From assembly GCF_959029255.1 (NCBI RefSeq), contig NZ_CAUFUE010000010.1:62001-126000 (forward strand): DNA of 64,000 nt. The letters are read 5' to 3'. Source of the stretch: an uncultured Bacteroides sp. Lineage in GTDB: Bacteria > Bacteroidota > Bacteroidia > Bacteroidales > Bacteroidaceae. Shown here in pieces: positions 7,930 through 17,295 of this stretch (position 1 is the first letter of the stretch; every line of letters begins with the position of its first letter). The notes under the pieces were generated by a model, which saw only the letters and a list, made by a program, of their open reading frames with translations, did no database searches and was not told the DNA's origin. The position numbers and the translations under genes were made by a program.

Positions 7930-9483
7930 TTATCCTTTTTCTTCCGGTCCCTTACGGATAGCCTTCAGCATAATACCGATTTCAGCAATCAGCATAATAG
8001 TGAAGAGTACAAGGAAAATAAAGAAAGTAGTCTGTACGGAACTTACATCCAGCTTGGAGATGGCAGCACTGGTAGGCAACATATCCTGTATGGCCCACGG
8101 TTGACGTCCACACTCAGCTACCACCCAACCAGCCTGCCCGGCAAGGTATCCCAAAGGAATGGTCAACATAGCTACCCAATGCATCCAACGCATCCGGGAC
8201 AAATCTTTCTTATATACAAAGAAGAGAACTACGATAAAGAAGAGAATGAAATAACCACCCAATATCACCATGACACGGAACATATAGAACGTTAAGGGTA
8301 CATTAGGTACCAACTCATTCACATCTTTAATATAACCATACCCAAAGTATGCTACATTCTCTTTTAAAACTTTGGCAGCTACCTGCGCATCGGCATCGTT
8401 CCCCGCAGCTCTTGCCGCACGGTAAGCGGCGAAAGCACCAATAGCCGTTTTACCCTTTTCTATTTTCTCCTCGGCAGAAAGAGCAGTCGAACCGTCCTTC
8501 AACTTATATCCACCTTGCAGCAGATTATCGATACCCGGGACAAACGCATCCATTTTCCGTTCGGCAAGCAATGATAAGAACTTTGGAATTTCCCAACGGA
8601 CAAGGAACGCATCTTCCCCGTCACCGGCAGTTTTCTTATCGGGGTTCAAGATACCGAAAGCAACCAAACCCGCACCATTCTGTCCCTCATAATATCCTTC
8701 CATGGCAGCCAGCTTCATAGGTTGTTTTTGAGCCACTTGGTAACCGGAGCCATCTCCTGTCCATACAGAAAGCACAGCGGCACACAGTCCCACCCAAGCT
8801 GCAATCTTAATACTTGCCAAGGCAAACTTCTTATCGCGATTCTTCCAAAGATACCAGCAACTGATGCCAACTACAAACACGGCAGCCAGTACCCATCCCG
8901 ATAATACACTGTGGAAAAACTTATTAACGGCCATCGGCGAAGTTGCCACAGCCCAGAAGTCCACCATCTCATTACGGGCAGTTTCCGGATTGAACTCCAT
9001 TCCAACGGGATTTTGCATCCAGGCATTTGCCACCAAAATCCACCATGCGGAAATCGTAGCCCCTAACCCCGTCAACCAGGTAGATACCAGATGGAAACGT
9101 TTACTCACTTTATCCCAGCCGAAAAACATGACCGCTATAAATGTAGCTTCCATAAAGAACGCCAAAATACCTTCGATGGCTAGCGGAGCACCGAAGATAT
9201 CTCCCACAAACCAACTGTAATTACTCCAGTTCGTACCAAATTCAAACTCCAAAATCAATCCCGTAGCCACACCTACGGCAAAATTGATACCGAAAAGTTT
9301 CATCCAAAACTTGGCGGTACGTTTCCAGAACTCGTCACCTGTACGGTAGTAAGCCGTCTCCATGATGCTCATAATCACCGCCAAACCTAATGTGAGCGGC
9401 ACAAAAATCCAGTGATAGATAGCAGTCAAGGCAAATTGCGCTCTCGACCAGTCAATCAGGGAAGTGTCAATGTTTTCAAGCAT
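7930..9483 (-). CDS. cydA: Cytochrome bd ubiquinol oxidase subunit I
   Basis: 517 residues with about nine membrane helices. Visible CydA features include the N-terminal RAQFALTAIYHWIFVPLTLG with the haem-ligand histidine, EGILAFFMEATFIAVMFFGW, a long periplasmic Q-loop (about residues 250-380), and WVVAECGRQPWAIQDMLPT, which carries the conserved GRQPW motif. It holds the haems and oxidises quinol. It lies between the DUF4492 gene and cydB on the same strand and shares their promoter. Confidence 0.95.
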   Translation of the reverse strand: MLENIDTSLIDWSRAQFALTAIYHWIFVPLTLGLAVIMSIMETAYYRTGDEFWKRTAKFWMKLFGINFAVGVATGLILEFEFGTNWSNYSWFVGDIFGAPLAIEGILAFFMEATFIAVMFFGWDKVSKRFHLVSTWLTGLGATISAWWILVANAWMQNPVGMEFNPETARNEMVDFWAVATSPMAVNKFFHSVLSGWVLAAVFVVGISCWYLWKNRDKKFALASIKIAAWVGLCAAVLSVWTGDGSGYQVAQKQPMKLAAMEGYYEGQNGAGLVAFGILNPDKKTAGDGEDAFLVRWEIPKFLSLLAERKMDAFVPGIDNLLQGGYKLKDGSTALSAEEKIEKGKTAIGAFAAYRAARAAGNDADAQVAAKVLKENVAYFGYGYIKDVNELVPNVPLTFYMFRVMVILGGYFILFFIVVLFFVYKKDLSRMRWMHWVAMLTIPLGYLAGQAGWVVAECGRQPWAIQDMLPTSAAISKLDVSSVQTTFFIFLVLFTIMLIAEIGIMLKAIRKGPEEKG

Positions 9484-9535
9484 GAGAGTAAATATTAAGT
9501 ATTATATATAAAGTATTAAGTATAAGGTATAAAAG

Positions 9536-9757
9536 TTAGTTGCCAGCAGCTCTGATGATAAGTTCACGGCTCACATACTCTTCTTTATCAGCCCCCACAG
9601 TTGCCTTGTTCAAGTAATTTGGAAAGAAAATAAGGCGAAGAATAAAAAACATGATGAATAACTTGATTGCGATAATCAACCACAGGGTACGTCCCAATGT
9701 CATACTTCTGAAACCGTCCAAGTAGAATTGCCAAATACTGGTTACAAGGTTTTTCAT
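9536..9757 (-). CDS. DUF4492 small membrane protein upstream of cydA
   Basis: 73 residues with one strong membrane helix (LWLIIAIKLFIMFFILRLIFF). The pattern WQFYLDGFRSMTLGRTLW identifies the DUF4492 family, which in Bacteroidales sits in front of cydAB. It is probably a small accessory subunit or assembly factor of the bd oxidase; that role is inferred from gene order. First gene of the operon, 52 bp before cydA. Confidence 0.85.
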   Translation of the reverse strand: MKNLVTSIWQFYLDGFRSMTLGRTLWLIIAIKLFIMFFILRLIFFPNYLNKATVGADKEEYVSRELIIRAAGN

Positions 9758-9781
9758 ATAAACTCGAATTTATAATCATTA

Positions 9782-9812
9782 CAAATATAAAATACTTTTA
9801 TATAAAGAACAA
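9782..9812 (-). promoter_or_regulatory. Promoter of DUF4492-cydAB
   Basis: Reading on the minus strand, a -33 TTG (9812-9810) and a -7 TATATTTG (9789-9782) are separated by exactly 20 bp, matching the Bacteroides consensus. Transcription would start near 9775, about 18 bases before the DUF4492 start codon. Confidence 0.8.
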
Positions 9813-9887
9813 ATAAAAGCCTAAAAAGTTATTTATCGGCACAAAAAAGTATTCCGGCGAGGAAAATTCCACCTACGTCTATCGTTT

Positions 9888-9918
9888 TTGCGCTTTTTCG
9901 GATTACCACATACATTTG
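9888..9918 (+). promoter_or_regulatory. Promoter of the TolC-MacAB-type exporter operon
   Basis: TTG at 9888-9890 and TACATTTG at 9911-9918 with 20 bp between them. The start point is predicted near 9925, about 23 bases before the ATG at 9948. Confidence 0.8.
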
Positions 9919-9947
9919 TCATGTAAAACCATACAAGATTAAAAGAT

Positions 9948-11354
9948 ATGACGAATGTAAGAAGATTGACAGTGATAGCGCTCTGCATAGTAAACTGTAT
10001 GTGGCTGCCTGCTCAAAGTATCGATACGATACAGCAAGCTATACAAAACAACACTCAGCAGACCAACAACAGTTTACCCGCCCAATGGAATTTACAAAAA
10101 TGCATCGACTACGCTTTACAACAAAACATCACCATCCGTAAAAACCGTCTGAACGCCCAAAGTGCCGAAGTAGACGTGAAGACTGCCAAAGCTTCCCTCT
10201 TCCCCAGTCTATCGGCATCGGTGAGCCAACGAATTGTAAACCGCCCCAATAGCGAAACCAACACGATTATCAACGGTGACAACATCACAAGCAGCCAGAG
10301 CAAAACAAGTTACAACGGCAGCTACGGCATTGATGCAAACTGGACGCTTTACAACGGCAGCAAACGGTTGAACACTCTGAAACAACAACGTTTGAACAAC
10401 CGCATTGCCGAACTGAGTGTAGCCCAAAGTGAAAATAATATTGAAGAAAGCATCACACAGGTTTACGTGCAAATACTCTATGCAGCCGAAGCGGTAAAAG
10501 TAAACGAATCTACTCTGGAGGTGAGCAAAGCTGAATATGAACGTGCGCAAGCGCTATTTGCAGCAGGAAGTATTGCCAAGAGTGACCTTGCGCAGTTAGA
10601 AGCGCAAGTCAGCACAGATAAATATCAAGTAGTAACAGCGCAAGCTACGCTGCAAGATTACAAACTTCAGCTGAAACAACTACTCGAGCTGGATGGTGAA
10701 GAAGAAATGAACCTCTATATTCCTGCTTTGAATGATGAAAATGTACTATCTCCGCTACCTACCAAAACGGATGTATTCCACGCAGCCCTGACAATACGCC
10801 CGGAAATAGAGGCAAGCAAGCTGGACGTAAAAGCTTCGGAACTGGATATCAACATCGCCCGTTCAGGGTATATACCCACACTAAGCTTCAGCGCCGGCAT
10901 CGGAAGTACCAATGCCAATGGTAATGACTTTACTTTCGGTGAGCAGATTAAACAAAACTGGAACAACTCATTGGGGCTGACCGTGAGTATTCCTATCTTC
11001 AATAACCGTCAGACCAAAAGCGCCATACAGAAAGCAAAACTTCAAAAGCAGACGAGCGAACTGTCTTTGCTGGATGAACAGAAGACTCTGTACAAAACTA
11101 TCGAGGGACTTTGGTTGGATGCCAACAGCGCGCAACAACGCTATGTAGCAGCAGTGGAAAAGTTAAAGAGTACCCAAACCAGTTACGACCTCATCCAGGA
11201 GCAATTCAACCTCGGCATGAAGAATACGGTGGAACTGCTGACGGAAAAGAATAATCTGCTTAGTGCACAGCAGGAGACACTGCAAGCCAAATATATGGCG
11301 ATATTGAACACACAGTTGTTGAAGTTCTATCAGGGAGAGAAGATTACCTTATAA
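9948..11354 (+). CDS. TolC-family outer membrane efflux channel
   Basis: 468 residues with a Sec signal peptide (cut near PAQSID, about residue 24). Two outer-membrane-efflux (OEP) repeats follow, with long alpha-helical coiled-coil stretches (about 145-245 and 365-455) and NPHT-like starts such as WNLQKCIDYALQQNITIRKN. It forms the outer membrane duct of a tripartite pump. The adaptor, ATPase and permease genes come directly after it on the same strand, so it is the dedicated exit channel of a MacAB-type exporter. Substrate unknown. Confidence 0.9.
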   Translation: MTNVRRLTVIALCIVNCMWLPAQSIDTIQQAIQNNTQQTNNSLPAQWNLQKCIDYALQQNITIRKNRLNAQSAEVDVKTAKASLFPSLSASVSQRIVNRPNSETNTIINGDNITSSQSKTSYNGSYGIDANWTLYNGSKRLNTLKQQRLNNRIAELSVAQSENNIEESITQVYVQILYAAEAVKVNESTLEVSKAEYERAQALFAAGSIAKSDLAQLEAQVSTDKYQVVTAQATLQDYKLQLKQLLELDGEEEMNLYIPALNDENVLSPLPTKTDVFHAALTIRPEIEASKLDVKASELDINIARSGYIPTLSFSAGIGSTNANGNDFTFGEQIKQNWNNSLGLTVSIPIFNNRQTKSAIQKAKLQKQTSELSLLDEQKTLYKTIEGLWLDANSAQQRYVAAVEKLKSTQTSYDLIQEQFNLGMKNTVELLTEKNNLLSAQQETLQAKYMAILNTQLLKFYQGEKITL

Positions 11355-11464
11355 CCATCAGCTATCCGTTTCCTATAGATGGTAATTGCCGTTACATTCT
11401 GAGGGGGAAACAATCAGTAAATGCAATACGCTAATAACTAACAGTATACTTATAATATATCATT

Positions 11465-12694
11465 ATGAACAAAAAGAAAATTATCCTCATTGCCATAGCC
11501 ATCATCGTGGTAGTCGGCGCAGGGTTCTGGCTCTTCGGAGGTGCTAAGGCCAAACATAAAGTGACCTACGAGACAGCAACCATAAACAAAGGCGAAATAT
11601 CGGAATCGGTAACTGCCACAGGAACCATCGAACCGGTAACGGAAGTGGAGGTAGGTACCCAAGTCAGTGGCATCATCGACAAGATTTATGCTGATTATAA
11701 TTCGACAGTAACCAAGGGGCAACTTATTGCGGAAATGGACCGTGTGACTCTCCAAACCGAACTGGCTTCTCAACGTGCCGCCTACAATGGTGCAAAGGCG
11801 GAATATGAATATCAAAAAAAGAATTTTGAACGCAATAAAGGTTTACACGAGAAGCAATTAATCAGCGACACGGACTACGAGCAGTCTCTTTATAATTATG
11901 AAAAGGCGAAGAGCAGTTATGAAAGTAGCCAGGCTGCCGTAGCCAAGGCAGAACGAAACTTGTCGTACACCGTCATCACTTCTCCTATCGACGGAGTGGT
12001 TATCAGCCGCGATGTGGAAGAAGGACAAACGGTGGCTTCTGGTTTTGAGACCCCGACACTGTTTACCATTGCTGCGGACTTAACACAGATGCAGGTAGTG
12101 GCCGATGTGGATGAAGCTGACATAGGCGGAGTCGAAGAAGGACAACGCGCCACATTTACGGTGGATGCTTATCCGAATGATGTATTTGAAGGGGTGGTGA
12201 CCCAGATACGTTTGGGTGATGCCAGCAGTAGCAGTACGGCAACTTCATCGACCACAGTCGTTACGTATGAAGTGGTTATCTCTGCCCACAACCCCGATTT
12301 GAAATTGAAACCCCGGCTGACGGCAAATGTAACCATCTATACTCTCGACCGTAAAGATGTACTTTGTGTTCCGGCACGTGCCCTGCGTTTCACTCCCGAG
12401 AAGCCGCTTATAGGTGATGATGATATCGTGAAGGATAGCGAAGGTGAACATAAACTTTGGACCCGGGAAGGTAATATATTTACCGCACATCCGGTAGAGG
12501 TAGGTATTTCCAACGGTATCAATACTGAAATTATCAGCGGTATCAGTGAAGGTACGGTAGTAGTGACTGAAGCAACTATAGGACGCATGCCGGGTGATAG
12601 CGGGATGCCGGAAGCAAATCAGGAAGCAAACGGTGAAAAGAGTCCGTTTATGCCTGGCCCTCCGGGAGGAAATAAAAAGAAGAACGGCAAATGA
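11465..12694 (+). CDS. MacA/HlyD-family periplasmic adaptor
   Basis: 409 residues. N-terminal membrane anchor (IILIAIAIIVVVGAGFWLFGG), a biotinyl-lipoyl-like part with VEVGTQVSGIIDKIYADYN, a coiled-coil hairpin (about 100-165), a second lipoyl half (VITSPIDGVVISRDVEEGQ) and beta-barrel and membrane-proximal domains. The last 35 residues are rich in Gly, Pro and Lys. It links the inner-membrane MacB-type transporter to the TolC channel. Second gene of the operon, 110 bp after the channel gene. Confidence 0.9.
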   Translation: MNKKKIILIAIAIIVVVGAGFWLFGGAKAKHKVTYETATINKGEISESVTATGTIEPVTEVEVGTQVSGIIDKIYADYNSTVTKGQLIAEMDRVTLQTELASQRAAYNGAKAEYEYQKKNFERNKGLHEKQLISDTDYEQSLYNYEKAKSSYESSQAAVAKAERNLSYTVITSPIDGVVISRDVEEGQTVASGFETPTLFTIAADLTQMQVVADVDEADIGGVEEGQRATFTVDAYPNDVFEGVVTQIRLGDASSSSTATSSTTVVTYEVVISAHNPDLKLKPRLTANVTIYTLDRKDVLCVPARALRFTPEKPLIGDDDIVKDSEGEHKLWTREGNIFTAHPVEVGISNGINTEIISGISEGTVVVTEATIGRMPGDSGMPEANQEANGEKSPFMPGPPGGNKKKNGK

Positions 12695-12815
12695 TAATTT
12701 AATGAAGAATTAAGAATGAAGAATGAAGAATTTGGCTGCGCAATGCAAACACGCCGCAAGGTAATTCTTCATTCTTCATTCATCATTCTTCATTTCCCTA
12801 AATTCCCATTTATAA
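12694..12815. repeat. Palindromic intergenic repeat with GAAGAAT tandem arms (copy 2, core inverted)
   Basis: The same GAAGAAT/ATTCTTC arms as at 5194-5325, but the core reads ATTTGGCTGCGC ... CACGCCGCAAGG, the reverse complement of the first copy. It separates the adaptor gene from the ATPase gene within an operon, so a hairpin here could tune expression of the downstream genes. Confidence 0.8.
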
Positions 12816-12827
12816 TCATCAATCATT

Positions 12828-13574
12828 ATGAATAAAGTAGTTATTGAACTTCAAAATATAAAACGAAACTTCCAGGTGGGTGATGAGACGGTTCACGCAT
12901 TGCGTGGTGTTTCATTCACCATTACCGAAGGCGAGTTCGTCACTATCATGGGTACATCCGGTTCGGGAAAATCTACACTGCTGAATACATTGGGTTGCCT
13001 GGATACTCCGACAAGCGGTGAATATTTGCTTGACGGCATTTCGGTTCGTACCATGAGTAAACCTCAACGTGCCATACTCCGTAACCGTAAAATCGGCTTC
13101 GTATTCCAAAGCTATAACCTGCTGGCAAAGACAACGGCAGTGGAAAACGTAGAACTTCCTTTGATGTACAACTCCTCCGTATCGGCAGCCGAACGCAGGC
13201 GACGTGCCATCGAAGCATTGCAAGCCGTAGGTCTGGGCGACCGATTGGAACATAAATCCAATCAGATGTCCGGTGGACAGATGCAACGTGTTGCCATTGC
13301 CCGGGCCCTGGTGAACAATCCGGCGGTAATCCTGGCAGATGAAGCGACGGGTAATCTGGATACACGTACTTCTTTCGAAATACTGGTATTATTTCAAAAG
13401 CTGCACGCCGAGGGACGTACCATCATTTTCGTGACACACAATCCGGAAATAGCCCAATACAGCAGTCGCAACATCGTGTTGCGCGACGGACAGGTGAAAG
13501 ATGATACCATCAATCCCAACGTCCTGAATGCAGCCGAAGCACTTGCAGCATTGCCTAAACAAGAAGAAGATTAA
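12828..13574 (+). CDS. MacB-type ABC transporter ATP-binding protein
   Basis: 248 residues, a single ABC ATPase domain. Walker A GTSGSGKST (about 43-51), Q-loop FQSYNLL, signature SGGQMQRVAIARAL, Walker B VILADEATGNLDT and the switch histidine in FVTHNPE are all intact. It belongs to the MacB/LolD/FtsE branch that drives FtsX-like permeases. In this operon the ATPase and permease are separate genes, in contrast to the fused MacB of E. coli. The permease starts 12 bp later. Confidence 0.93.
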   Translation: MNKVVIELQNIKRNFQVGDETVHALRGVSFTITEGEFVTIMGTSGSGKSTLLNTLGCLDTPTSGEYLLDGISVRTMSKPQRAILRNRKIGFVFQSYNLLAKTTAVENVELPLMYNSSVSAAERRRRAIEALQAVGLGDRLEHKSNQMSGGQMQRVAIARALVNNPAVILADEATGNLDTRTSFEILVLFQKLHAEGRTIIFVTHNPEIAQYSSRNIVLRDGQVKDDTINPNVLNAAEALAALPKQEED

Positions 13575-13586
13575 AACATTATTGAT

Positions 13587-14807
13587 ATGAATGGAACCAA
13601 CCTATTTAAAATAGCCCTCCGGGCACTTGCCAACAACAAGCTGCGGGCATTCCTCACCATGCTGGGTATCATCATTGGTGTGGCATCCGTCATCACAATG
13701 CTTGCCATCGGACAAGGTTCGAAGAAGAGCATACAGGCGCAAATCTCCGAAATGGGTTCGAATATGATTATGATACACCCCGGAGCTGATATGCGTGGCG
13801 GTGTACGTCAAGACCCCAGTGCCATGCAGACTTTGAAACTCAATGACTACGAGGCTTTGCGCAATGAAACGAATTTTCTCGCTGCCGTCAGCCCTAATGT
13901 ATCTTCATCGGGACAACTCATTGCGGGCAACAACAACTACCCTTCTTCCGTGAGCGGCGTAGGTACGGACTATCTTGAAATCCGCCAACTGACAGTGGAG
14001 AATGGGGAAATGTTTACCGAAGCCGACATACAAACATCTGCCAAGGTGTGCATCATCGGTAAAACCATACAAGATAATCTTTTCCCCAATGGGGAAGACC
14101 CTGTAGGTCGTATCATCCGCTTTAATCAAGTACCTTTCCGCGTAGTCGGCGTACTGAAGTCGAAAGGGTACAACAGCATGGGCATGGACCAGGATGACGT
14201 AGTGTTAGCCCCCTACTCTACCGTGATGAAAAGATTGCTTGCGCAAACCTATCTCAGCGGCATCTTCGCCTCTGCCTTGACAGAAGATATGACGGATAAC
14301 GCCACGGAAGAAATCACTGAAATCCTGCGACGCAATCATAAACTGAAAGAGAGTGATGATGACGACTTTACCATCCGTAGCCAACAGGAACTCAGTTCGA
14401 TGCTGAACACTACTACCGACCTGATGACAACTTTGCTTGCCTGCATCGCAGGTATTTCGTTGGTTGTCGGCGGTATCGGTATCATGAATATCATGTATGT
14501 TTCCGTCACAGAGCGTACACGTGAAATTGGTCTGCGAATGAGCGTCGGAGCACGCGGAGTAGATATCCTGGCTCAATTTCTGATTGAGGCTATCCTCATC
14601 AGCATCACCGGTGGACTTATCGGTGTGGTCATAGGATGTGGCGCAAGCTGGGTGGTGAAAAGTGTAGCCCATTGGCCTATTTACATCCAACTATGGAGCG
14701 TATTCTTAAGTTTCGCGGTATGTACTGTTACAGGTGTTTTCTTCGGTTGGTATCCCGCCAAGAAAGCGGCGGATTTAGACCCGATAGAAGCGATAAGATA
14801 TGAATAA
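13587..14807 (+). CDS. MacB-type FtsX-fold ABC permease
   Basis: 406 residues. One N-terminal helix (NNKLRAFLTMLGIIIGVASVI), a periplasmic MacB core domain (about 50-270), then three C-terminal helices with the conserved GGIGIMNIMYVSVTERTREI and a C-terminal FFGWYPAKKAADLDPIEAIRYE. These are hallmarks of MacB/FtsX mechanotransmission permeases. It works with the preceding ATPase, adaptor and outer membrane channel to export a periplasmic substrate such as a peptide, macrolide or siderophore; which one cannot be read from sequence. Confidence 0.92.
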   Translation: MNGTNLFKIALRALANNKLRAFLTMLGIIIGVASVITMLAIGQGSKKSIQAQISEMGSNMIMIHPGADMRGGVRQDPSAMQTLKLNDYEALRNETNFLAAVSPNVSSSGQLIAGNNNYPSSVSGVGTDYLEIRQLTVENGEMFTEADIQTSAKVCIIGKTIQDNLFPNGEDPVGRIIRFNQVPFRVVGVLKSKGYNSMGMDQDDVVLAPYSTVMKRLLAQTYLSGIFASALTEDMTDNATEEITEILRRNHKLKESDDDDFTIRSQQELSSMLNTTTDLMTTLLACIAGISLVVGGIGIMNIMYVSVTERTREIGLRMSVGARGVDILAQFLIEAILISITGGLIGVVIGCGASWVVKSVAHWPIYIQLWSVFLSFAVCTVTGVFFGWYPAKKAADLDPIEAIRYE

Positions 14808-14810
14808 CGG

Positions 14811-14880
14811 TGATTAACGATTAATGATTAACGATTAATGATTAGCGATTAATCACCTAAATCCTTATATTTGCAGAGAT
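14811..14880 (+). promoter_or_regulatory. Tandem TTAATGATTAACGA units and -7 box before the sensor kinase gene
   Basis: Four imperfect repeats of TTAATGATTAACGA fill 14811-14853. A TATATTTG box (14866-14873) sits only 8 bases before the ATG at 14881. If used, it would give a leaderless or nearly leaderless mRNA. No good -33 TTG is visible, so this promoter is tentative. Confidence 0.4.
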
Positions 14881-15945
14881 ATGAAACAATTGCTCTACTC
14901 ACGTCCACGCATCATTGAAGCCCTGATACACATCATCGGCTGGGGAATTGTTTTCGGTTTCCCCTTCCTGATGATGACCCGCAGCGGATTTACAATAACC
15001 TGGGTGGAATACCTGCGGCATGGCAGTGTAGTTCCGCTCTCCTTCCTCATCGTGTTTTATGTGAACTACTGCTATCTTATCCCCCGCTATCTGTTCGAGG
15101 GGAGCATCAAGCGATATCTGACGCTGAATATCCTGTTGATAATCTGCGTTACGGCAGGCGTACACTTCTGGCAAGAATACGCTTTTCAGCATTTCATCAA
15201 AGACACCAATGGAGAAAGAAGGCACATGGGACCTCCCAAGTGGATATTTGTGTTGCGTGATGCGTTCACCATGATACTCACTGTTGGTTTGAGTGTCGCC
15301 ATTCGGTTAAGCGGACGGTGGATACAGGTAGAAGCTGCCCGTCGCGAAGCGGAGAAAAGCCGTACGGAAGCGGAGTTAAAAAACCTGCGCAACCAGCTCA
15401 ATCCCCACTTCCTGCTCAACACTCTGAACAACATCTATGCTCTTATTGCCTTTGATACGGACAAGGCACAATCGGCTGTTCAGGAATTAAGCCGGTTGTT
15501 GCGTCATGTCCTGTATGACAATCAGCAGAATTTTGTCGCTTTGGGTAAAGAAATGGATTTCATTCGTAACTACATTGAGTTGATGCGTATACGACTCGCC
15601 TCCAACGTCATTGTAGAGACCCATTTTGATGTCTGTCCGGACAGTCGCACAGAGATTGCTCCGCTCATCTTTATTTCTCTGATTGAGAATGCTTTTAAAC
15701 ATGGCATATCCCCCACTGAACCCAGCTTTATTCGCATTTGTTTCAGTGAAAACCATGAAGAAGTGCGCTGTGAAATCGTCAATAGTTACCATCCTAAAAG
15801 TGAGACGGATAAGAGCGGAAGCGGTATCGGATTGGAACAGGTACGCAAAAGGCTTGAACTGACTTATCCCGGACGTTATGAATGGGAACATGGAGTAAGT
15901 GAGGGCGGAAAAGAATATAAATCTATTTTACGTATTAGGTATTAA
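14881..15945 (+). CDS. LytS/YehU-type sensor histidine kinase
   Basis: 354 residues with four to five N-terminal membrane helices (about 12-150), a coiled-coil linker (about 155-175), then a His_kinase domain with the phosphoacceptor in NPHFLLNTLNNIYAL (about 177-191). An ATP-binding domain follows, with the N-box SLIENAFKHGI and G-box SGSGIGLEQVRKRL. No extracellular sensor domain is present, so membrane helices probably do the sensing. It is paired with the LytTR regulator 6 bp downstream and follows the exporter operon, which it may control. Confidence 0.92.
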   Translation: MKQLLYSRPRIIEALIHIIGWGIVFGFPFLMMTRSGFTITWVEYLRHGSVVPLSFLIVFYVNYCYLIPRYLFEGSIKRYLTLNILLIICVTAGVHFWQEYAFQHFIKDTNGERRHMGPPKWIFVLRDAFTMILTVGLSVAIRLSGRWIQVEAARREAEKSRTEAELKNLRNQLNPHFLLNTLNNIYALIAFDTDKAQSAVQELSRLLRHVLYDNQQNFVALGKEMDFIRNYIELMRIRLASNVIVETHFDVCPDSRTEIAPLIFISLIENAFKHGISPTEPSFIRICFSENHEEVRCEIVNSYHPKSETDKSGSGIGLEQVRKRLELTYPGRYEWEHGVSEGGKEYKSILRIRY

Positions 15946-15951
15946 AACAGT

Positions 15952-16653
15952 ATGAACTTGAAATGTGCAATTGTAGACGATGAACCTTTGGCTTTGAACC
16001 TTCTGGAAAGCTACGTTCAGAAAACTCCTTTTCTGGAACTTGCAGGTAAGTATTCCAGTGCCGTACAAGCTATGAAGGATTTGCCGGACAAACATGTCGA
16101 CCTCCTCTTTCTCGACATTCAGATGCCTGAACTCAACGGTCTTGAATTTTCCAAGATGGTGGATTCCCATACCCGTATTGTGTTTACCACAGCTTTCGAC
16201 CAATATGCCATAGATGGATATAAAGTCAATGCCCTGGACTATCTATTAAAACCTATTTCATACATTGACTTTTTACAAGCTGCCAACAAGGCTGTGCATT
16301 GGTTTGAATTGTTACAACAGCCCAAAGAAGATATCGAAAGCATTTTTGTGAAAAGTGATTACAAACTGGTACAGGTGGAACTTAAAAATATTCTCTATAT
16401 AGAAGGACTGAAGGATTACGTCAAAATCTACGAAGAAAATGCTCCCAAGCCTATTCTTTCGCTTATGAGTATGAAAGCCATGGAGGAATTACTCCCCGCT
16501 TCCCGCTTCATGCGCGTACATCGTTCCTATATAGTACAAAAGGATAAAATACGTATTATTGACCGTGGCCGTATCGTTTTTGGAAAGAACTATATCCCCA
16601 TCAGCGATAGCTACAAGCAAGTTTTCCAAGATTTTCTGGACAAGCGTAGCTAA
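15952..16653 (+). CDS. LytTR-family response regulator
   Basis: 233 residues. Receiver domain (about 3-115) with acidic pocket IVDDEP and phosphoacceptor aspartate in LLFLDIQMPELNG (Asp54); C-terminal LytTR DNA-binding domain (about 130-230; VKSDYKLVQVELKNILYIEG, FMRVHRSYIVQ). It should be phosphorylated by the upstream kinase and bind short repeated DNA motifs. The two genes form one operon. The target is inferred, not shown. Confidence 0.93.
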   Translation: MNLKCAIVDDEPLALNLLESYVQKTPFLELAGKYSSAVQAMKDLPDKHVDLLFLDIQMPELNGLEFSKMVDSHTRIVFTTAFDQYAIDGYKVNALDYLLKPISYIDFLQAANKAVHWFELLQQPKEDIESIFVKSDYKLVQVELKNILYIEGLKDYVKIYEENAPKPILSLMSMKAMEELLPASRFMRVHRSYIVQKDKIRIIDRGRIVFGKNYIPISDSYKQVFQDFLDKRS

Positions 16654-16709
16654 AATCTCGCCTATCATAGGTAAATTATTAAATTTGGTCGATTTCTTAC
16701 AATATCCTA

Positions 16710-16740
16710 TTGCATATTAAAAGATGTTTTTTTAACTTTG
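16710..16740 (+). promoter_or_regulatory. Promoter of a small RNA unit
   Basis: TTG at 16710-16712 and TAACTTTG at 16733-16740 with a 20-bp spacer. No start codon with a sensible frame follows within the next 100 bases; a terminator does. Confidence 0.75.
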
Positions 16741-16745
16741 CATCG

Positions 16746-16854
16746 AACAGATAGGAGTTGTGAAACTCCCCCAATAGAATAGTTTAGTTAAGTCTAGTTT
16801 AGTTTTTGTGTGAAGCACTTCCTCCGTAAGCGAACGTTGGAAGTGCTTTTATTT
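16746..16854 (+). ncRNA. Candidate small RNA of about 105 nt
   Basis: A consensus promoter ends at 16740 and a strong terminator (AAGCACTTCC 16813-16822 paired with GGAAGTGCTT 16839-16848, then TTATTT) ends near 16854. Between them lie a 5' hairpin GGAGTTGTGAAACTCC and an unstructured A/T-rich middle with repeated AGTTTAGTT. No open frame fills it. It could be an independent sRNA or the attenuated leader of a lost downstream gene, since an integrase remnant follows. Confidence 0.6.
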
Positions 16855-16855
16855 G

Positions 16856-17206
16856 TGGTATATATTTACAATACAACCAGAAGCGCAGAAACTCATTGAC
16901 AAATATATATCGAAGAACGGTAAGCTTGTGTTTGGAAAGTACAACACATTCGGCAAATGCTATTCTGTTGTTTCCAGAAAAATAGCTGAGCTTGCAGAAG
17001 TTGCAGGAATAGAAAAGAGAGTTATTTACTACTCTGCCCGCAAATCGTTCGTTCAGCATGGCTTTGAATTAGGCATATCATTAGAGATACTTGAATATTG
17101 CATCAGTCAATCCATGAAAACTAACCGACCAATATTTAACTACTTCCGGGTTATGCGGAAACACGCTGATGATGCAATGAGGAAAATTTTCAATTGCTTA
17201 AAGTGA
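16856..17206 (+). pseudogene. Tyrosine recombinase remnant (C-terminal part)
   Basis: About 116 residues that resemble only the catalytic half of a Bacteroides-type tyrosine integrase: VIYYSARKSFVQHGFELG looks like the Arg/His box and TNRPIFNYFRVMRKHADDAMRKI like the region with the nucleophile tyrosine. The N-terminal arm-binding and core-binding domains are missing, and the frame begins inside the preceding terminator. It is most likely the residue of an integrated element that has since decayed; a short functional recombinase is unlikely. Confidence 0.65.
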
Positions 17207-17295
17207 ATTATCCTATACGAAAGCTATCATTTCGGTAGGTAGCTTTTAAAGAACGAATAAAATATGCAAGATAGCTAAAATAATTCATACAATAG

